Notes: generated from the sequence alone by a model not told the origin. Shown: positions 1 to 6,605, counted from the first letter of the stretch. The stretch: DNA of 9,011 bases from Candidatus Aenigmatarchaeota archaeon (GCA_016198635.1 JACQIF010000014.1:1-9011), one strand, 5' to 3'. Made by a program: numbers and translations.

Positions 1-374
1 ATATGGATATCAAACACACAGAACTTTTGTGGGTCATAAAACGTGAGTATCGTGCTCGCAACGGCGGGTCCAACGCCCTTGATTTCCATAAGACGTTTTA
101 CTTTCGTTTTGTCGTCATTTGATACGAACGCCTCTTTGGACAATCTACGTATTTCACTGTCTTTCAGGTCTCGTATATGGCTTAGCTCTCTCTTCAACCT
201 ATGTGGATTAGTGATAAACTTCCATTTTATGACTTGTTCTAAATCTTCCTTGGTGACTTCAGAGTCGGTTCTGAATTTCTTGCCGAGGGCGGATTCCAAC
301 TCGGCGTTCCACTGGTCCTCTTCCTTGTTGTATTTCTTGCAAAGTTGAAGAATGTCATCTCTACTCAAGTCCAT
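1..374 (-). CDS. Partial gene, helix-hairpin-helix protein (5' end only)
   Basis: The minus strand is open from an ATG at 374 to the left edge, giving 124 residues of an incomplete protein. The first 90 residues are charged and probably helical. Residues 96-112 read MEIKGVGPAVASTILTF, a helix-hairpin-helix with the GVGPAVAS hairpin, followed by a YDPQKFCVFDIH segment. HhH motifs of this kind bind the DNA backbone and occur in HhH-GPD base-excision glycosylases and in small uncharacterised relatives. Any catalytic Asp or iron-sulfur cysteines would lie beyond the edge, so enzymatic function is not shown. A TATA-like box (ATATTTAA, 404-411) lies about 33 nt upstream and GAGGG precedes the start. 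It diverges from the membrane-protein gene at 465. A plus-strand ORF over the same bases is its shadow. Confidence 0.75.
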   Translation of the reverse strand, partial: MDLSRDDILQLCKKYNKEEDQWNAELESALGKKFRTDSEVTKEDLEQVIKWKFITNPHRLKRELSHIRDLKDSEIRRLSKEAFVSNDDKTKVKRLMEIKGVGPAVASTILTFYDPQKFCVFDIH

Positions 375-403
375 ATCGTTCCCTCGAAGAGTCCCTTGCA
401 ATC

Positions 404-411
404 ATATTTAA
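404..411 (-). promoter_or_regulatory. TATA-like box for the HhH gene
   Basis: On the minus strand this reads TTAAATAT, centred about 33 nt before the ATG at 374. With archaeal initiation about 25 nt downstream, it would give a leader of roughly 8 nt. Position and AT-richness are seen; promoter activity is inferred. Confidence 0.4.
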
Positions 412-434
412 TGAGATGTGTATCAACGCTAATC

Positions 435-442
435 TTTTATAT
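435..442 (+). promoter_or_regulatory. TATA-like box for the 97-aa membrane protein
   Basis: TTTTATAT is centred about 26 nt before the ATG at 465. That is the spacing expected if transcription starts at the start codon, giving a leaderless mRNA. No Shine-Dalgarno sequence precedes the ATG, which agrees. Confidence 0.5.
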
Positions 443-464
443 TGTTGCGCGCATTAACGTAGTC

Positions 465-758
465 ATGGCCTTCGATTTCGTCGGTTTCCTGAAGGGGTTT
501 GCGGTGCAGCTCGGCGCGCAGGGCATCGTCACGCTTCTCATATTCGTGGTGACAGTCTACTTCCTGTACAAGGGCGTGAAGCTTGGCATACACCTGCTCA
601 TCGCGGCTGTCGCAGGCGGACTGTTCCCGTTCTTGGCCGGCTTCATAGGCCTGAAGATTCCTGTCACGATAAACAATATAGTCTTGTTTTCAACAGCCGC
701 AGCGCTTCTTGTTATTGTTGGCACTGTGCTTAAGCACGTCTTGAGAATATTCAAATAG
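465..758 (+). CDS. Small multi-pass membrane protein, unknown function
   Basis: This 97-residue protein begins MAFDFVGFLKGF. The frame is open further upstream, but the ATG at 465 is chosen because a TATA-like box lies 26 nt before it and the upstream residues look unlike a protein start. The chain is strongly hydrophobic. Segments at about 19-35, 42-63 and 72-90 look like three membrane helices joined by very short loops, and it ends in a basic tail (KHVLRIFK). I do not recognise a family. It stands alone between the divergent HhH gene and the hicBA pair, so context gives no clear role. Confidence that it is a real gene is good, because of the promoter spacing and coherent hydrophobic pattern. 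Confidence 0.7.
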   Translation: MAFDFVGFLKGFAVQLGAQGIVTLLIFVVTVYFLYKGVKLGIHLLIAAVAGGLFPFLAGFIGLKIPVTINNIVLFSTAAALLVIVGTVLKHVLRIFK

Positions 759-784
759 ACGCCAGCGAAGGGAATGGTCAACGA

Positions 785-793
785 TTATATAAA
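785..793 (+). promoter_or_regulatory. TATA-like box for hicBA
   Basis: TTATATAAA is centred 26 nt before the hicB ATG at 815, again the leaderless spacing. HicB proteins often repress their own promoter, so an operator may overlap here, but no clear inverted repeat was seen. Confidence 0.55.
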
Positions 794-814
794 GTCCTAA
801 GCCAATAGTTTGTT

Positions 815-1027
815 ATGCAGTACAGAATTCTCGTGGAACAAGATGAAGACGGCGTGTTCGTAGCCGAATGCCCGGCATTGCCGGGCTGCGTCTCCCAGGG
901 GAAAACACGCGATGAGGCCATTGCAAACATCAAAGAGGCAATTGAAGGCTATTTGCAAAGCCTTAAAAAGCACAAAGAGCCAATACCGCCTTCAATCGAA
1001 GAGGAACTTGTAGAAATCAGCCCTTGA
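815..1027 (+). CDS. hicB: HicB-family antitoxin
   Basis: The 70-residue protein has the HicB_like fold signature. It starts MQYRILVEQDEDGVFVAECP, then has the PALPGCVSQGKTRDEAIANIKEAIEGYL core, in which a beta-hairpin with the LPGC turn leads into an amphipathic helix. Known HicB antitoxins bind and block the RNase HicA. This one is short and has no C-terminal DNA-binding domain (ribbon-helix-helix or helix-turn-helix) after the core, only a tail of about 20 residues rich in Lys, Pro and Glu. Autoregulation by HicB alone is therefore uncertain. It lies 10 nt upstream of hicA. The order antitoxin then toxin is the reverse of Escherichia coli hicAB but is common elsewhere. Confidence 0.9.
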   Translation: MQYRILVEQDEDGVFVAECPALPGCVSQGKTRDEAIANIKEAIEGYLQSLKKHKEPIPPSIEEELVEISP

Positions 1028-1037
1028 GGCGCTCTCA

Positions 1038-1262
1038 ATGCCGAAGCTTCCGGTGATCTCTGGTCAGGAGGCAATTCGTGCATTCAAGAAAATTGGCTAT
1101 GACGCCGACCATCAGACAGGCAGCCACGTTATTCTGAGACATAAAGAACCGCCGCACCGAAGGCTTACCGTTCCAAACCACAAAGAACTTGCTAAGGGGA
1201 CGTTGCGTTCTCTGATAAGCCAAGTCGGTCTGACTGTAGAAGAGTTTGTTAAACTTCTGTAA
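1038..1262 (+). CDS. hicA: HicA-family mRNA interferase toxin
   Basis: This 74-residue protein is of usual HicA length. It contains the family core: ISGQEAIRAFKKIGY (helix 1), then TGSHVILRHKEPPHRRLTVPNH, then a C-terminal KGTLRSLISQVGLTVEEF helix. HicA has a dsRNA-binding-like fold and cleaves mRNA. The conserved catalytic histidine is His30 in GSHVILRH. It follows hicB by 10 nt, with a GAGG Shine-Dalgarno-like sequence before its ATG, as expected for the second gene of an operon. All expected residues are present, so the toxin looks intact. It converges with the gene ending at 1267, with only 4 nt between them. Confidence 0.9.
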   Translation: MPKLPVISGQEAIRAFKKIGYDADHQTGSHVILRHKEPPHRRLTVPNHKELAKGTLRSLISQVGLTVEEFVKLL

Positions 1263-1266
1263 ATCT

Positions 1267-1938
1267 TCAAGAAACAACCGTCCTGAAGTCCTGTCCGGAC
1301 GCGAAGACACGGCGCGCCTTGCCTTCTATATACAAAGACTCGTCAATCCTCACAGTCCCTAAGAAAGCGGTCATCTCGAGCGGCTCACTCTGCAACGTCA
1401 GCGTAACGCGGTCCTGCAGGTTGAGCTTGCCCGCGAGCGAGGCGACCTTGAAGCTGCGGACATCAACGCTCTTGGAGTCCAAAGAATCGATGATGAGCCC
1501 GGCTGTCTTGACTTTGACTGTTGCCGAACCAGTGTCGAGAGTCACGCCGTTCACGCGCACCTTGTGGGCAGTCCCGTCAAGCGTGAGCCGGCGGCCTTCT
1601 ATGGCGTAGGCGCCCTCGTACTGCTCTATAATCATCTTAACGTCGTCGGACGTCACGCGGACGCCGTTTATCGTGACGTCGACCTCGCTGTTGCTGTAGT
1701 CCAGCATCAAAAGGCCCACAGGGGCGTTGCCCAAATCAAGCTTTGTCAAGGAGAACGCTCCTGAAACGGTGATGTTGCGCGCTAGGAGATCTGACGATTC
1801 GCCGCCTAGTATTTCGCGCGTGCGCTCGCTTATGGTGTCGCCTATGCCAGTAGGACTCGCGCCAGCCTGGCTTAGTATGCCCCACACGAGAAGGCCGAGG
1901 CCGATGAGTACGATAGTTACCGTTTCCAGACGGGCCAT
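1267..1938 (-). CDS. Membrane-anchored beta-rich protein, unknown function
   Basis: The likely product is 223 residues from the ATG at 1938 (MARLETVTIV). An upstream TTG is possible, but the ATG lies 26-27 nt from a TATA-like box. Residues 6-22 form one hydrophobic helix, either a signal anchor or an uncleaved signal. The rest is probably extracellular and dominated by alternating beta strands. Two similar strand-turn units, VTINGVRVTSDD (about 88-99) and VRVNGVTLDTG (about 127-137), suggest an internally repetitive sheet. There are no cysteines and no catalytic motif that I recognise. It shares its promoter with the divergent trmJ-like gene and converges with hicA. A surface or envelope role is plausible from topology only. 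Confidence 0.7.
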   Translation of the reverse strand: MARLETVTIVLIGLGLLVWGILSQAGASPTGIGDTISERTREILGGESSDLLARNITVSGAFSLTKLDLGNAPVGLLMLDYSNSEVDVTINGVRVTSDDVKMIIEQYEGAYAIEGRRLTLDGTAHKVRVNGVTLDTGSATVKVKTAGLIIDSLDSKSVDVRSFKVASLAGKLNLQDRVTLTLQSEPLEMTAFLGTVRIDESLYIEGKARRVFASGQDFRTVVS

Positions 1939-1959
1939 GGAGTACGTAGGCAAAGACCG

Positions 1960-1972
1960 ATATTTAAGTATA
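1960..1972. promoter_or_regulatory. Shared bidirectional TATA box
   Basis: TATTTAAGTATA is AT-rich on both strands. Its core (1961-1968) is centred about 26.5 nt from the GTG at 1991 on the plus strand and about 26.5 nt from the ATG at 1938 on the minus strand. One box could therefore position leaderless transcripts in both directions. The distances are read from the sequence; use in both directions is inferred. Confidence 0.5.
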
Positions 1973-1990
1973 GCTTACGCACGCGTAACG

Positions 1991-2671
1991 GTGGACACCG
2001 TACCGGCAAGACAAGTTTCTCGGGAGGGCGTGGACATAGTGCTCATGAAACCGCAGAACCCCGGCAATGTGGGCGCGGTTGCACGGGCCATGAAAAACTT
2101 CGGTTTCGCTCGCCTCGTTATAGTCGAACCGTGCGATCTCACCGACGCGCGCATACAGGCAAAACATGCTTACGACGTCGTGCAGAACGCGCACGTGCTG
2201 AACGATTTCGACGCAAGAAAATACGATTACGTCATAGGCACGACAGGTATCGTTGGCGCAGATAGGCCGTGCATAACGCCTGAAGAGCTAAAAGGTATCG
2301 TTCCGCGCGGCCGCACAGCGCTGCTCTTCGGCAACGAGGGGGCAGGCCTCTCCAAGCGCGAGCTGGACATGTGCGACGCGCTAGTCCACATACCCACTGC
2401 GCGTGCGTATGCCGTTATGAATGTCTCCCATGCTGCGGCCATAGTTATGTATGCTCTTGCAGGGGCTCCGGAACGTGAAACGGCCGTTCGGGAGCAACGT
2501 GAAAGGCTCCAAACCGCCTTTATAAATATCCTGAACGATTTAAAGTACTCCGGGGATGCGGCTGGCGCGTTCGTCCGCATGACAAACAGGGCACCGCCGA
2601 CAAAGGGGGAGGCGGACGTGCTGCTCGGGGCTTTCAAGAAAATATCTGAACGTATGAGGGGAGGACAATGA
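1991..2671 (+). CDS. trmJ: TrmJ-like SPOUT tRNA 2'-O-methyltransferase
   Basis: A 226-residue SPOUT (alpha/beta knot) methyltransferase. Motif 1 is at about 15-35: IVLMKPQNPGNVGAVARAMKNFG, shown here in parts as IVLMKPQNPGNVG and AVARAMKNFG, with the conserved Asn and Arg. Motif 2 is FGNEGAGLS (113-121) and motif 3 is IPTARAYAVMNVSHAAAIVMYAL at about 135-156; together they form the SAM-binding knot. A C-terminal helical part follows (LKYSGDAAGAFVRM, then PPTKGEADVLLGAFKKI), as in TrmJ. TrmJ methylates the ribose of nucleotide 32 in tRNA, and archaeal members prefer C32. The GTG at 1991 is chosen because a TATA box lies 26 nt upstream; the frame is open further 5' but overlaps the divergent gene. 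It overlaps the DUF1512 gene by ATGA. Confidence 0.85.
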   Translation: MDTVPARQVSREGVDIVLMKPQNPGNVGAVARAMKNFGFARLVIVEPCDLTDARIQAKHAYDVVQNAHVLNDFDARKYDYVIGTTGIVGADRPCITPEELKGIVPRGRTALLFGNEGAGLSKRELDMCDALVHIPTARAYAVMNVSHAAAIVMYALAGAPERETAVREQRERLQTAFINILNDLKYSGDAAGAFVRMTNRAPPTKGEADVLLGAFKKISERMRGGQ

Positions 2672-3897
2672 TATTCGCCCAGTTCTTTGGCAACGATGGC
2701 GCACAGGGCATAATACAGACAGTGATATCGATAATGTTCATCGGCATGATATTCTTCTACCCGAAGATGCTCGTCTCGCAGGCGACATGGAAACTAGAGA
2801 AAGATGTGGCGGAGCTGCAGAAACTCACTGACGAATCCGTTCGCGCACTAACGCACAAGATGCGGAGACGCCCGGACAAGAAGTTTGTCGAGGACACCAC
2901 TGCGTTCCTGGACTTCTTCGCGCAGACGCCCGTTGACCTCGACCCCAACGGCATAATCACAAAACTAGGAAAAACGATCCGCGAGCAGTTCGACTCTTTC
3001 CGAGCCTTCGTAGAAGAGAATGCTGACACGAAAGACCCTGTGGAGAGGCGCAATCTCGAGGCTGCACTGATAAACACTACAGGCGGCTACCAGATAACCA
3101 AGGTCGTGCGCCACTTCCTGGAGCTCGTGAAGAAGTACAAGAACCCCCAGATAGCGCTGCTGATACAGATGCAGATACCGATGATAAAGGAGGTCGCCGA
3201 CTCTGTGGCGAAGTCCGTCGACAATATGCTTAACGGCGAGCCTGTGGGCGACGGAATAGGCCCTCTGATAGCGGCTGAACTGATAGACGACGCCAAATAC
3301 AAGAAAATAAAGGGGACGGAGGTCGTCTACAGCGTCCGCAACATCGATGGCCGGCGAGTCGTTGTCGTGAAAGCAGACGGGCCAGGCGCTGTCATAGGCT
3401 ATCCGGGCGATGCGCTCGTGCCTCTTATAAAGAAGTACAAGCCAACGCGTATACTGACTGTCGATGCCGCAGGCAAGCTTGAGGGCGAACGCACAGGCGC
3501 TGTGGCAGAAGGTGTAGGCGTCGTGATGGGCCCAATCGGTGTCGTACAGCGCTACGAGATTGAGGATATCGCTACGCGCATGCACATTCCGATAGACGCG
3601 CTCATCGTGAAGATGAAGGCCGAAGAGTCGATGTTCAACATGCGCAAAGAGATATACGATGCGGTTCCCATTGCTGTCGCACTGTTGAAGAAACGGTTGA
3701 CGCGCATTCCAAAAGGGCGCACGCTGCTTGTGCTCGGCGTGGGCAACACAGTCGGCGTCGGAAATAACAGCCGTGAGCTTCGTGAAACAGAGAAACTGTT
3801 GCGCAAGGGCTTCAAGAAGCTGGCACAGATGGACGAGAAGCAAAAAGACAAGCCTTTTTGGAAACGCACGGAACGAAGTTCCGGCGTTTCCGAATAA
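2668..3897 (+). CDS. DUF1512-family archaeal membrane protein
   Basis: This 409-residue protein matches what I know of the archaeal DUF1512 family, whose function is not known. Residues about 14-33 form one N-terminal membrane helix. A charged, possibly coiled-coil stretch (LEKDVAELQKLTDESVRALT) follows, then a helical region to about 180. Next is a Gly-rich alpha/beta domain with GDGIGPLIAAELI, RVVVVKADGPGAVIGYPGDAL, a long GAVAEGVGVVMGPIGV stretch and LLVLGVGNTVGVGNN. The glycine loops could bind a nucleotide or anion, but this is inference. The start overlaps the trmJ stop (ATGA) and has a strong Shine-Dalgarno sequence, GGGGAGG, inside trmJ, so the two are probably translated from one mRNA. 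The last dozen codons lie within a hairpin. Confidence 0.85.
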   Translation: MIFAQFFGNDGAQGIIQTVISIMFIGMIFFYPKMLVSQATWKLEKDVAELQKLTDESVRALTHKMRRRPDKKFVEDTTAFLDFFAQTPVDLDPNGIITKLGKTIREQFDSFRAFVEENADTKDPVERRNLEAALINTTGGYQITKVVRHFLELVKKYKNPQIALLIQMQIPMIKEVADSVAKSVDNMLNGEPVGDGIGPLIAAELIDDAKYKKIKGTEVVYSVRNIDGRRVVVVKADGPGAVIGYPGDALVPLIKKYKPTRILTVDAAGKLEGERTGAVAEGVGVVMGPIGVVQRYEIEDIATRMHIPIDALIVKMKAEESMFNMRKEIYDAVPIAVALLKKRLTRIPKGRTLLVLGVGNTVGVGNNSRELRETEKLLRKGFKKLAQMDEKQKDKPFWKRTERSSGVSE

Positions 3898-3952
3898 GAT
3901 TCGGAAAGTTCGGACTGAACATCCGAACGCACTGGAAAACAGAGTTTTCCAG
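3860..3952. repeat. Four tandem perfect or near-perfect hairpins
   Basis: Hairpin A: 3860-3891, GGAAACGC and CGGAAC pair with GTTCCG and GCGTTTCC, 14 bp with one bulged A and a GAA loop. Hairpin B: 3887-3907, TTTCCGAAT with ATTCGGAAA, 9 bp, loop AAG; it shares bases with A and includes the DUF1512 stop codon. Hairpin C: 3908-3928, GTTCGGA with TCCGAAC, 7 bp, loop of 7. Hairpin D: 3932-3952, CTGGAAAAC with GTTTTCCAG, 9 bp, loop AGA. All carry GGAA/TTCC arms, except C which has CGGA. The block lies between two convergent genes. No long T run follows on either strand, so it does not look like a classic archaeal poly-T terminator. It may still end or protect both transcripts. Confidence 0.8.
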
Positions 3953-3979
3953 AAGCGCGGTAAGAGCGATAAGGATTAA

Positions 3980-4558
3980 CTAGTGCTTCTCCATGTGCAG
4001 TTTGCTCGCCGTCGCCCGCGACTGCTTCATGTATTTCGCATCGTGCTTTTTCCCGTACGGAACGTCAGCCTCGCTAGTCATCTTCTGGAAAACCACTTGG
4101 CAGACGCGCTCGCCGGGATACAGGCGCACCGGAACGACGCCGAGGTTCTGTATTTCAAGCGTAACCTGCCCTTCCCAGCCGGGATCGCAATAGCCTGCCG
4201 TGCTGTGCACCGCAATGCCCAAGCGTCCGTACGACGAGCGCCCCTCGATGCGCGCAGCCATGTCGTCCGGGATTTTCAGGAACTCCATTGTCGTCCCGAG
4301 GATGAATTGGCCCGGATGGATGACTATCCCTTCCTCTGGGGTCGCGTGGATGCCCGACGTCATGCCGTCAAGATTCATGTTCTTCGTGTCGAGCAGCGAC
4401 GTCTTGGTGTTTTGGAAAATTATGAAATGGTCGCCGAGCCTCAGGTCAATGGACGACGGGCCCAGCTGCGTCTTAACGTTTATCGGCGGCACGCCGTCCG
4501 TGACGTAGACGTTCCCTGCGCTGATAAGTTTCTTCAGATCCCTGTCAGAGAGTATCAT
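3980..4558 (-). CDS. dcd: dCTP deaminase
   Basis: The 192-residue protein is of normal family length. It deaminates dCTP to dUTP, a step towards dTTP; some archaeal members also hydrolyse dUTP, and this cannot be decided here. Visible motifs are GPSSIDLRLGDHF (33-45), EGRSSYGRLGIAVHSTAGYCD with the substrate-binding RSS (107-109), PGWEGQVTLEI with the likely catalytic Glu at 135, a LYPGERVCQVVF strand, and the C-terminal VPYGKKHDAKYMKQ lid. The ATG at 4558 is chosen because the family begins MILSDRDLKK and a TATA-like box lies about 27 nt upstream; a longer open frame upstream is not used. It diverges from the rhomboid gene and converges on the hairpin block. Confidence 0.93.
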   Translation of the reverse strand: MILSDRDLKKLISAGNVYVTDGVPPINVKTQLGPSSIDLRLGDHFIIFQNTKTSLLDTKNMNLDGMTSGIHATPEEGIVIHPGQFILGTTMEFLKIPDDMAARIEGRSSYGRLGIAVHSTAGYCDPGWEGQVTLEIQNLGVVPVRLYPGERVCQVVFQKMTSEADVPYGKKHDAKYMKQSRATASKLHMEKH

Positions 4559-4578
4559 AGTCCATATGCACAGATGAA

Positions 4579-4590
4579 AGATATAATAAG
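4579..4590. promoter_or_regulatory. Shared TATA-like region between dcd and rhomboid gene
   Basis: AGATATAATAAG reads CTTATTATATCT on the other strand. It is centred about 27 nt from the dcd ATG (leaderless spacing) and about 34 nt from the rhomboid ATG (a leader of about 8 nt). The 60-nt gap has no other AT-rich box, except GATATAG directly at the rhomboid start, which is too close. Confidence 0.45.
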
Positions 4591-4618
4591 CTGACATGGC
4601 CACTAGAACGGGATATAG

Positions 4619-5299
4619 ATGCGCATCACGACTGTACTGCTGCTTCTCAATATTGCCGTTTTCCTGTGGCTCGGCGCGCTCGATGGCGCCACACAGCACC
4701 GTGTGCTCGATGCGTTCGCGTTCTCCAGCAACGGCTTCTTCGGAGACAGGCCATGGACGGTAGTAACGTCCCTTTTCTTGCATGGTTCAGTGGCCCATCT
4801 CGCCCTCAACATGCTGGCCCTTTCCTTCTTCGGAGGGGCGCTCGAAACGGAGATACGAAAACGGGACTACCTGTTCGTGTACGTAATGGGCGGCATAGCC
4901 GGGAATCTCCTCTCTGCCACAGTTTTCGCATCGGACCAGCTGTCGATAGGGGCCTCGGGCGCGATATTCGCGCTGATGGGCGCGGCGATGCTCATAAAAC
5001 CCTTCGATTTTGTCGCGTATCCATGGATCGTGCCAGTTCCGTTGCTGTTCGTCGGAGTAGCGATGATAGTTACGAATGTTTTGCTGTTCATCGCGCCCCC
5101 ACCAGACAGCAACATCTCGTTCGCAGCGCATATAGGCGGTTTTGCGCTGGGACTTGTATACGGCCTCCATAAACGTGGCTTTGTCCGTGGCGCGGTTCTG
5201 CTTGCTGCCGGCCTGCTGGCGTTCTTCTACTTCTCACAGGCGCTTGCGCAACTTAGCCACTTCGACTATACGGCCGCGCTGCAGACGCTGATAAAGTAG
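4619..5299 (+). CDS. Rhomboid-family intramembrane serine protease
   Basis: A 226-residue polytopic membrane protein with the full rhomboid signature. FLHGSVAHLALNM contains the HxxxN oxyanion-side motif (His60, Asn64), GASGAIFAL contains the nucleophile (Ser113), and AHIGGFALG contains the catalytic histidine (His171). About six to seven hydrophobic segments can be seen, starting at residues 4-20. Rhomboids cleave transmembrane helices of substrate proteins inside the membrane. The substrate here is unknown. Length and motifs are those of small prokaryotic rhomboids without an added soluble domain, and the protein looks catalytically complete. Its 3' end converges with the reverse transcriptase gene, 46 nt away, with a pyrimidine-rich CCCTTTTCC in the gap. 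Confidence 0.92.
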   Translation: MRITTVLLLLNIAVFLWLGALDGATQHRVLDAFAFSSNGFFGDRPWTVVTSLFLHGSVAHLALNMLALSFFGGALETEIRKRDYLFVYVMGGIAGNLLSATVFASDQLSIGASGAIFALMGAAMLIKPFDFVAYPWIVPVPLLFVGVAMIVTNVLLFIAPPPDSNISFAAHIGGFALGLVYGLHKRGFVRGAVLLAAGLLAFFYFSQALAQLSHFDYTAALQTLIK

Positions 5300-5345
5300 G
5301 TCCTAAACCCTTTTCCTACAATTTCAGAATTCTCCACTCTTCGGT

Positions 5346-6465
5346 TTATGCAATCTCCGCTTTCTTTGAATGGTTCTGTAGATTAACGCCCAAAAGACGA
5401 TTGAACTTTTCTATCAGGCTTCTCCTTAACAGAAAAGTGTCTCCGTTCTCTGCGTAAGCCAACCATCCGTCAAAACTCTCTGCAATTTCTTCGATAGACG
5501 TCTCACCGCTTCTATACGCCTTCTCCAGTCCGAGCATCCGTCGCTCAAGCTTGCGGAGATTACTTTTCTTTGGAAGCCTATAATGATAGAACATTCGGAA
5601 GCCGAGGAAGTTTATGCCTCTGTGTAATGGGTAAACTTGCGACTTTTCTTCGTGTAGCTCCAGTTTGAGGTGGCCCCGCAGAAAGTCATTTATTACGCCC
5701 CTCCACGACAAGAGCTTTTCTCTGGACGCATCGAGTATCACAAAATCATCCACGTAGCGAATGTAGTATTTCGCTCGAAGCTCGTGTTTAACGAAGTAGT
5801 CAAGCTCGTTGAGATAGAGGTTCGCGAAGAACTGGCTCGTAAGGTTGCCGATGGGCATTCCACGCGACAAGTTCGTAGCGTTGTGGCTTAGTATTTTTCT
5901 TACCAGCCACAGAACCTGTTCGTCGCCTATCTTACGTACTATTATGCCTACAAGAACGGCGTGGTCGACGCTCGGGAAGTAATGCTTAATGTCCGCTTTG
6001 AGGACGTAGCCGACAACTAGGTTGTTATCTTTCCGCCTGCGCCCCCCCCCCGCGACTACACAATCTGCCGTTCGACGAGACCTCCCTTTGGAATTCATCG
6101 AAGCGTTGAAGCGCGGCGAGATTTCCTTTGCCGTTTCGGTTCGCGTAGCTATCGTAGATGAACGTTTTGTCGAAGAGGGGTTCTATGACGTTGCATAACG
6201 CGTGATGCACTACACGGTCGCGGAAGTGCGAAGCGTGGATGACGCGCGTCTTCGGGTCGCGTATAACAAACCTCTTTAGGTTTTGTGGTTCGTATGTTTG
6301 GGCGGCAAGCTCTTCGTGTAGTTTCATTATCTCCGCATGCAGGCTTGACTCAAATTTCTTGACATACCACTTTCTGGTTTTCCCTTTCTTCGCTTTCCTG
6401 AAAGCGGTGTAAAGGTTTTCCACGGAACAGATACTTCCGTAAAGGCGCTTGTATGTCTTCAACAT
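5346..6465 (-). CDS. DGR reverse transcriptase, frame broken at a G10 run
   Basis: About 372 residues if read through one frameshift. The first part (6465 to about 6050) begins MLKTYKRLYGSICSVENLYTAF and has the DGR RT N-terminus (FVIRDPKTRVIHAS, FRDRVVHHAL, DSYANRNGKG). The second part has VLKADIKHYFPSVDH (motif A), GMPIGNLTSQFFANLYLNELD (motif B, with the DGR-type IGNLTSQ), YIRYVDDFVIL (catalytic YVDD) and LGFRMFYHYR. The frames meet at ten G on the coding strand; nine would join them. The enzyme would copy TR RNA into cDNA with errors at adenines to rewrite the VR. The ATG at 6465 is chosen over the GTG at 6471 because AAGGTG sits just before it. The gene lies directly 3' of the TR. Either a sequencing error, a dead gene or a phase-variable switch could explain the break. 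Confidence 0.92.
6042..6051 (-). repeat. Homopolymer run of ten G inside the RT gene
   Basis: Ten C on the plus strand, ten G on the coding strand. Upstream the frame reads ..SRGGGAQAER then stops. With nine G it would read SRGGGRRRKDNNLVV and continue into the catalytic domain. The position lies between RT motifs, in a segment that is usually variable in DGR RTs, so one glycine more or less should be tolerated. Confidence 0.9.
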
Positions 6466-6479
6466 CTTCACCTTTAGCG

Positions 6480-6490
6480 GCTCGGGCTAT
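6480..6490 (-). repeat. 3' arm of inverted repeat bracketing the TR
   Basis: On the minus strand this reads ATAGCCCGAGC and is perfectly complementary to the arm at 6781-6791. It abuts the 3' edge of the TR (6491) and ends 15 nt before the RT ATG. In RNA the two arms could close a loop that holds the leader and the whole TR. Confidence 0.7.
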
Positions 6491-6507
6491 CGGCGAGCCC
6501 CCTATCA

Positions 6508-6540
6508 ATCGTGCGTCTTGCTGGCTCGCCACAAAGACGT
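6508..6540 (-). repeat. TR-only segment 1 (33 nt) with hairpin
   Basis: Absent from the VR, and in frame. On the plus strand CGTCTT (6514-6519) pairs with AAGACG (6534-6539), and TGG pairs with CCA inside it across a 2x2 internal loop, leaving a CTCG loop. This is the strongest two-part stem of the three TR-only segments. Confidence 0.75.
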
Positions 6541-6565
6541 TTCGCGTTCGAGGGCCTGTTCGCAT

Positions 6566-6589
6566 TTATGCTGGACGTTCCGCGTCCAT
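6566..6589 (-). repeat. TR-only segment 2 (24 nt) with hairpin
   Basis: Absent from the VR, and in frame. TGGACG (6572-6577) pairs with CGTCCA (6583-6588) around a 5-nt loop. ATGC (6568-6571) and GCAT (6592-6595) could extend the stem past a 3-nt bulge. On the coding strand AATG stands at both ends of the missing segment. Confidence 0.75.
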
Positions 6590-6605
6590 TGGCATTGAGG
6601 CGCCG

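Noticed and set aside
345..464. Forty-residue N-terminal extension of the small membrane protein
   Set aside because: The TATA-like box at 435-442 and the atypical residues point to a start at 465; the extension also overlaps the divergent gene.
1727..1990. Longer TrmJ-like protein starting far upstream
   Set aside because: It runs antisense through the divergent beta-rich gene and across the promoter; family homology begins near residue 14 of the shorter form.
2965..3843. Long minus-strand ORF inside the DUF1512 gene
   Set aside because: Composition is that of a shadow frame; the plus strand gives a coherent, recognisable protein.
3898..3979. CRISPR-like array in the hairpin block
   Set aside because: The units are unequal self-complementary stems without constant repeats or unique spacers.
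4559..4783. N-terminal extension of dCTP deaminase
   Set aside because: It is antisense to the rhomboid gene and not similar to the family; the normal start MILSDRDL is at 4558.
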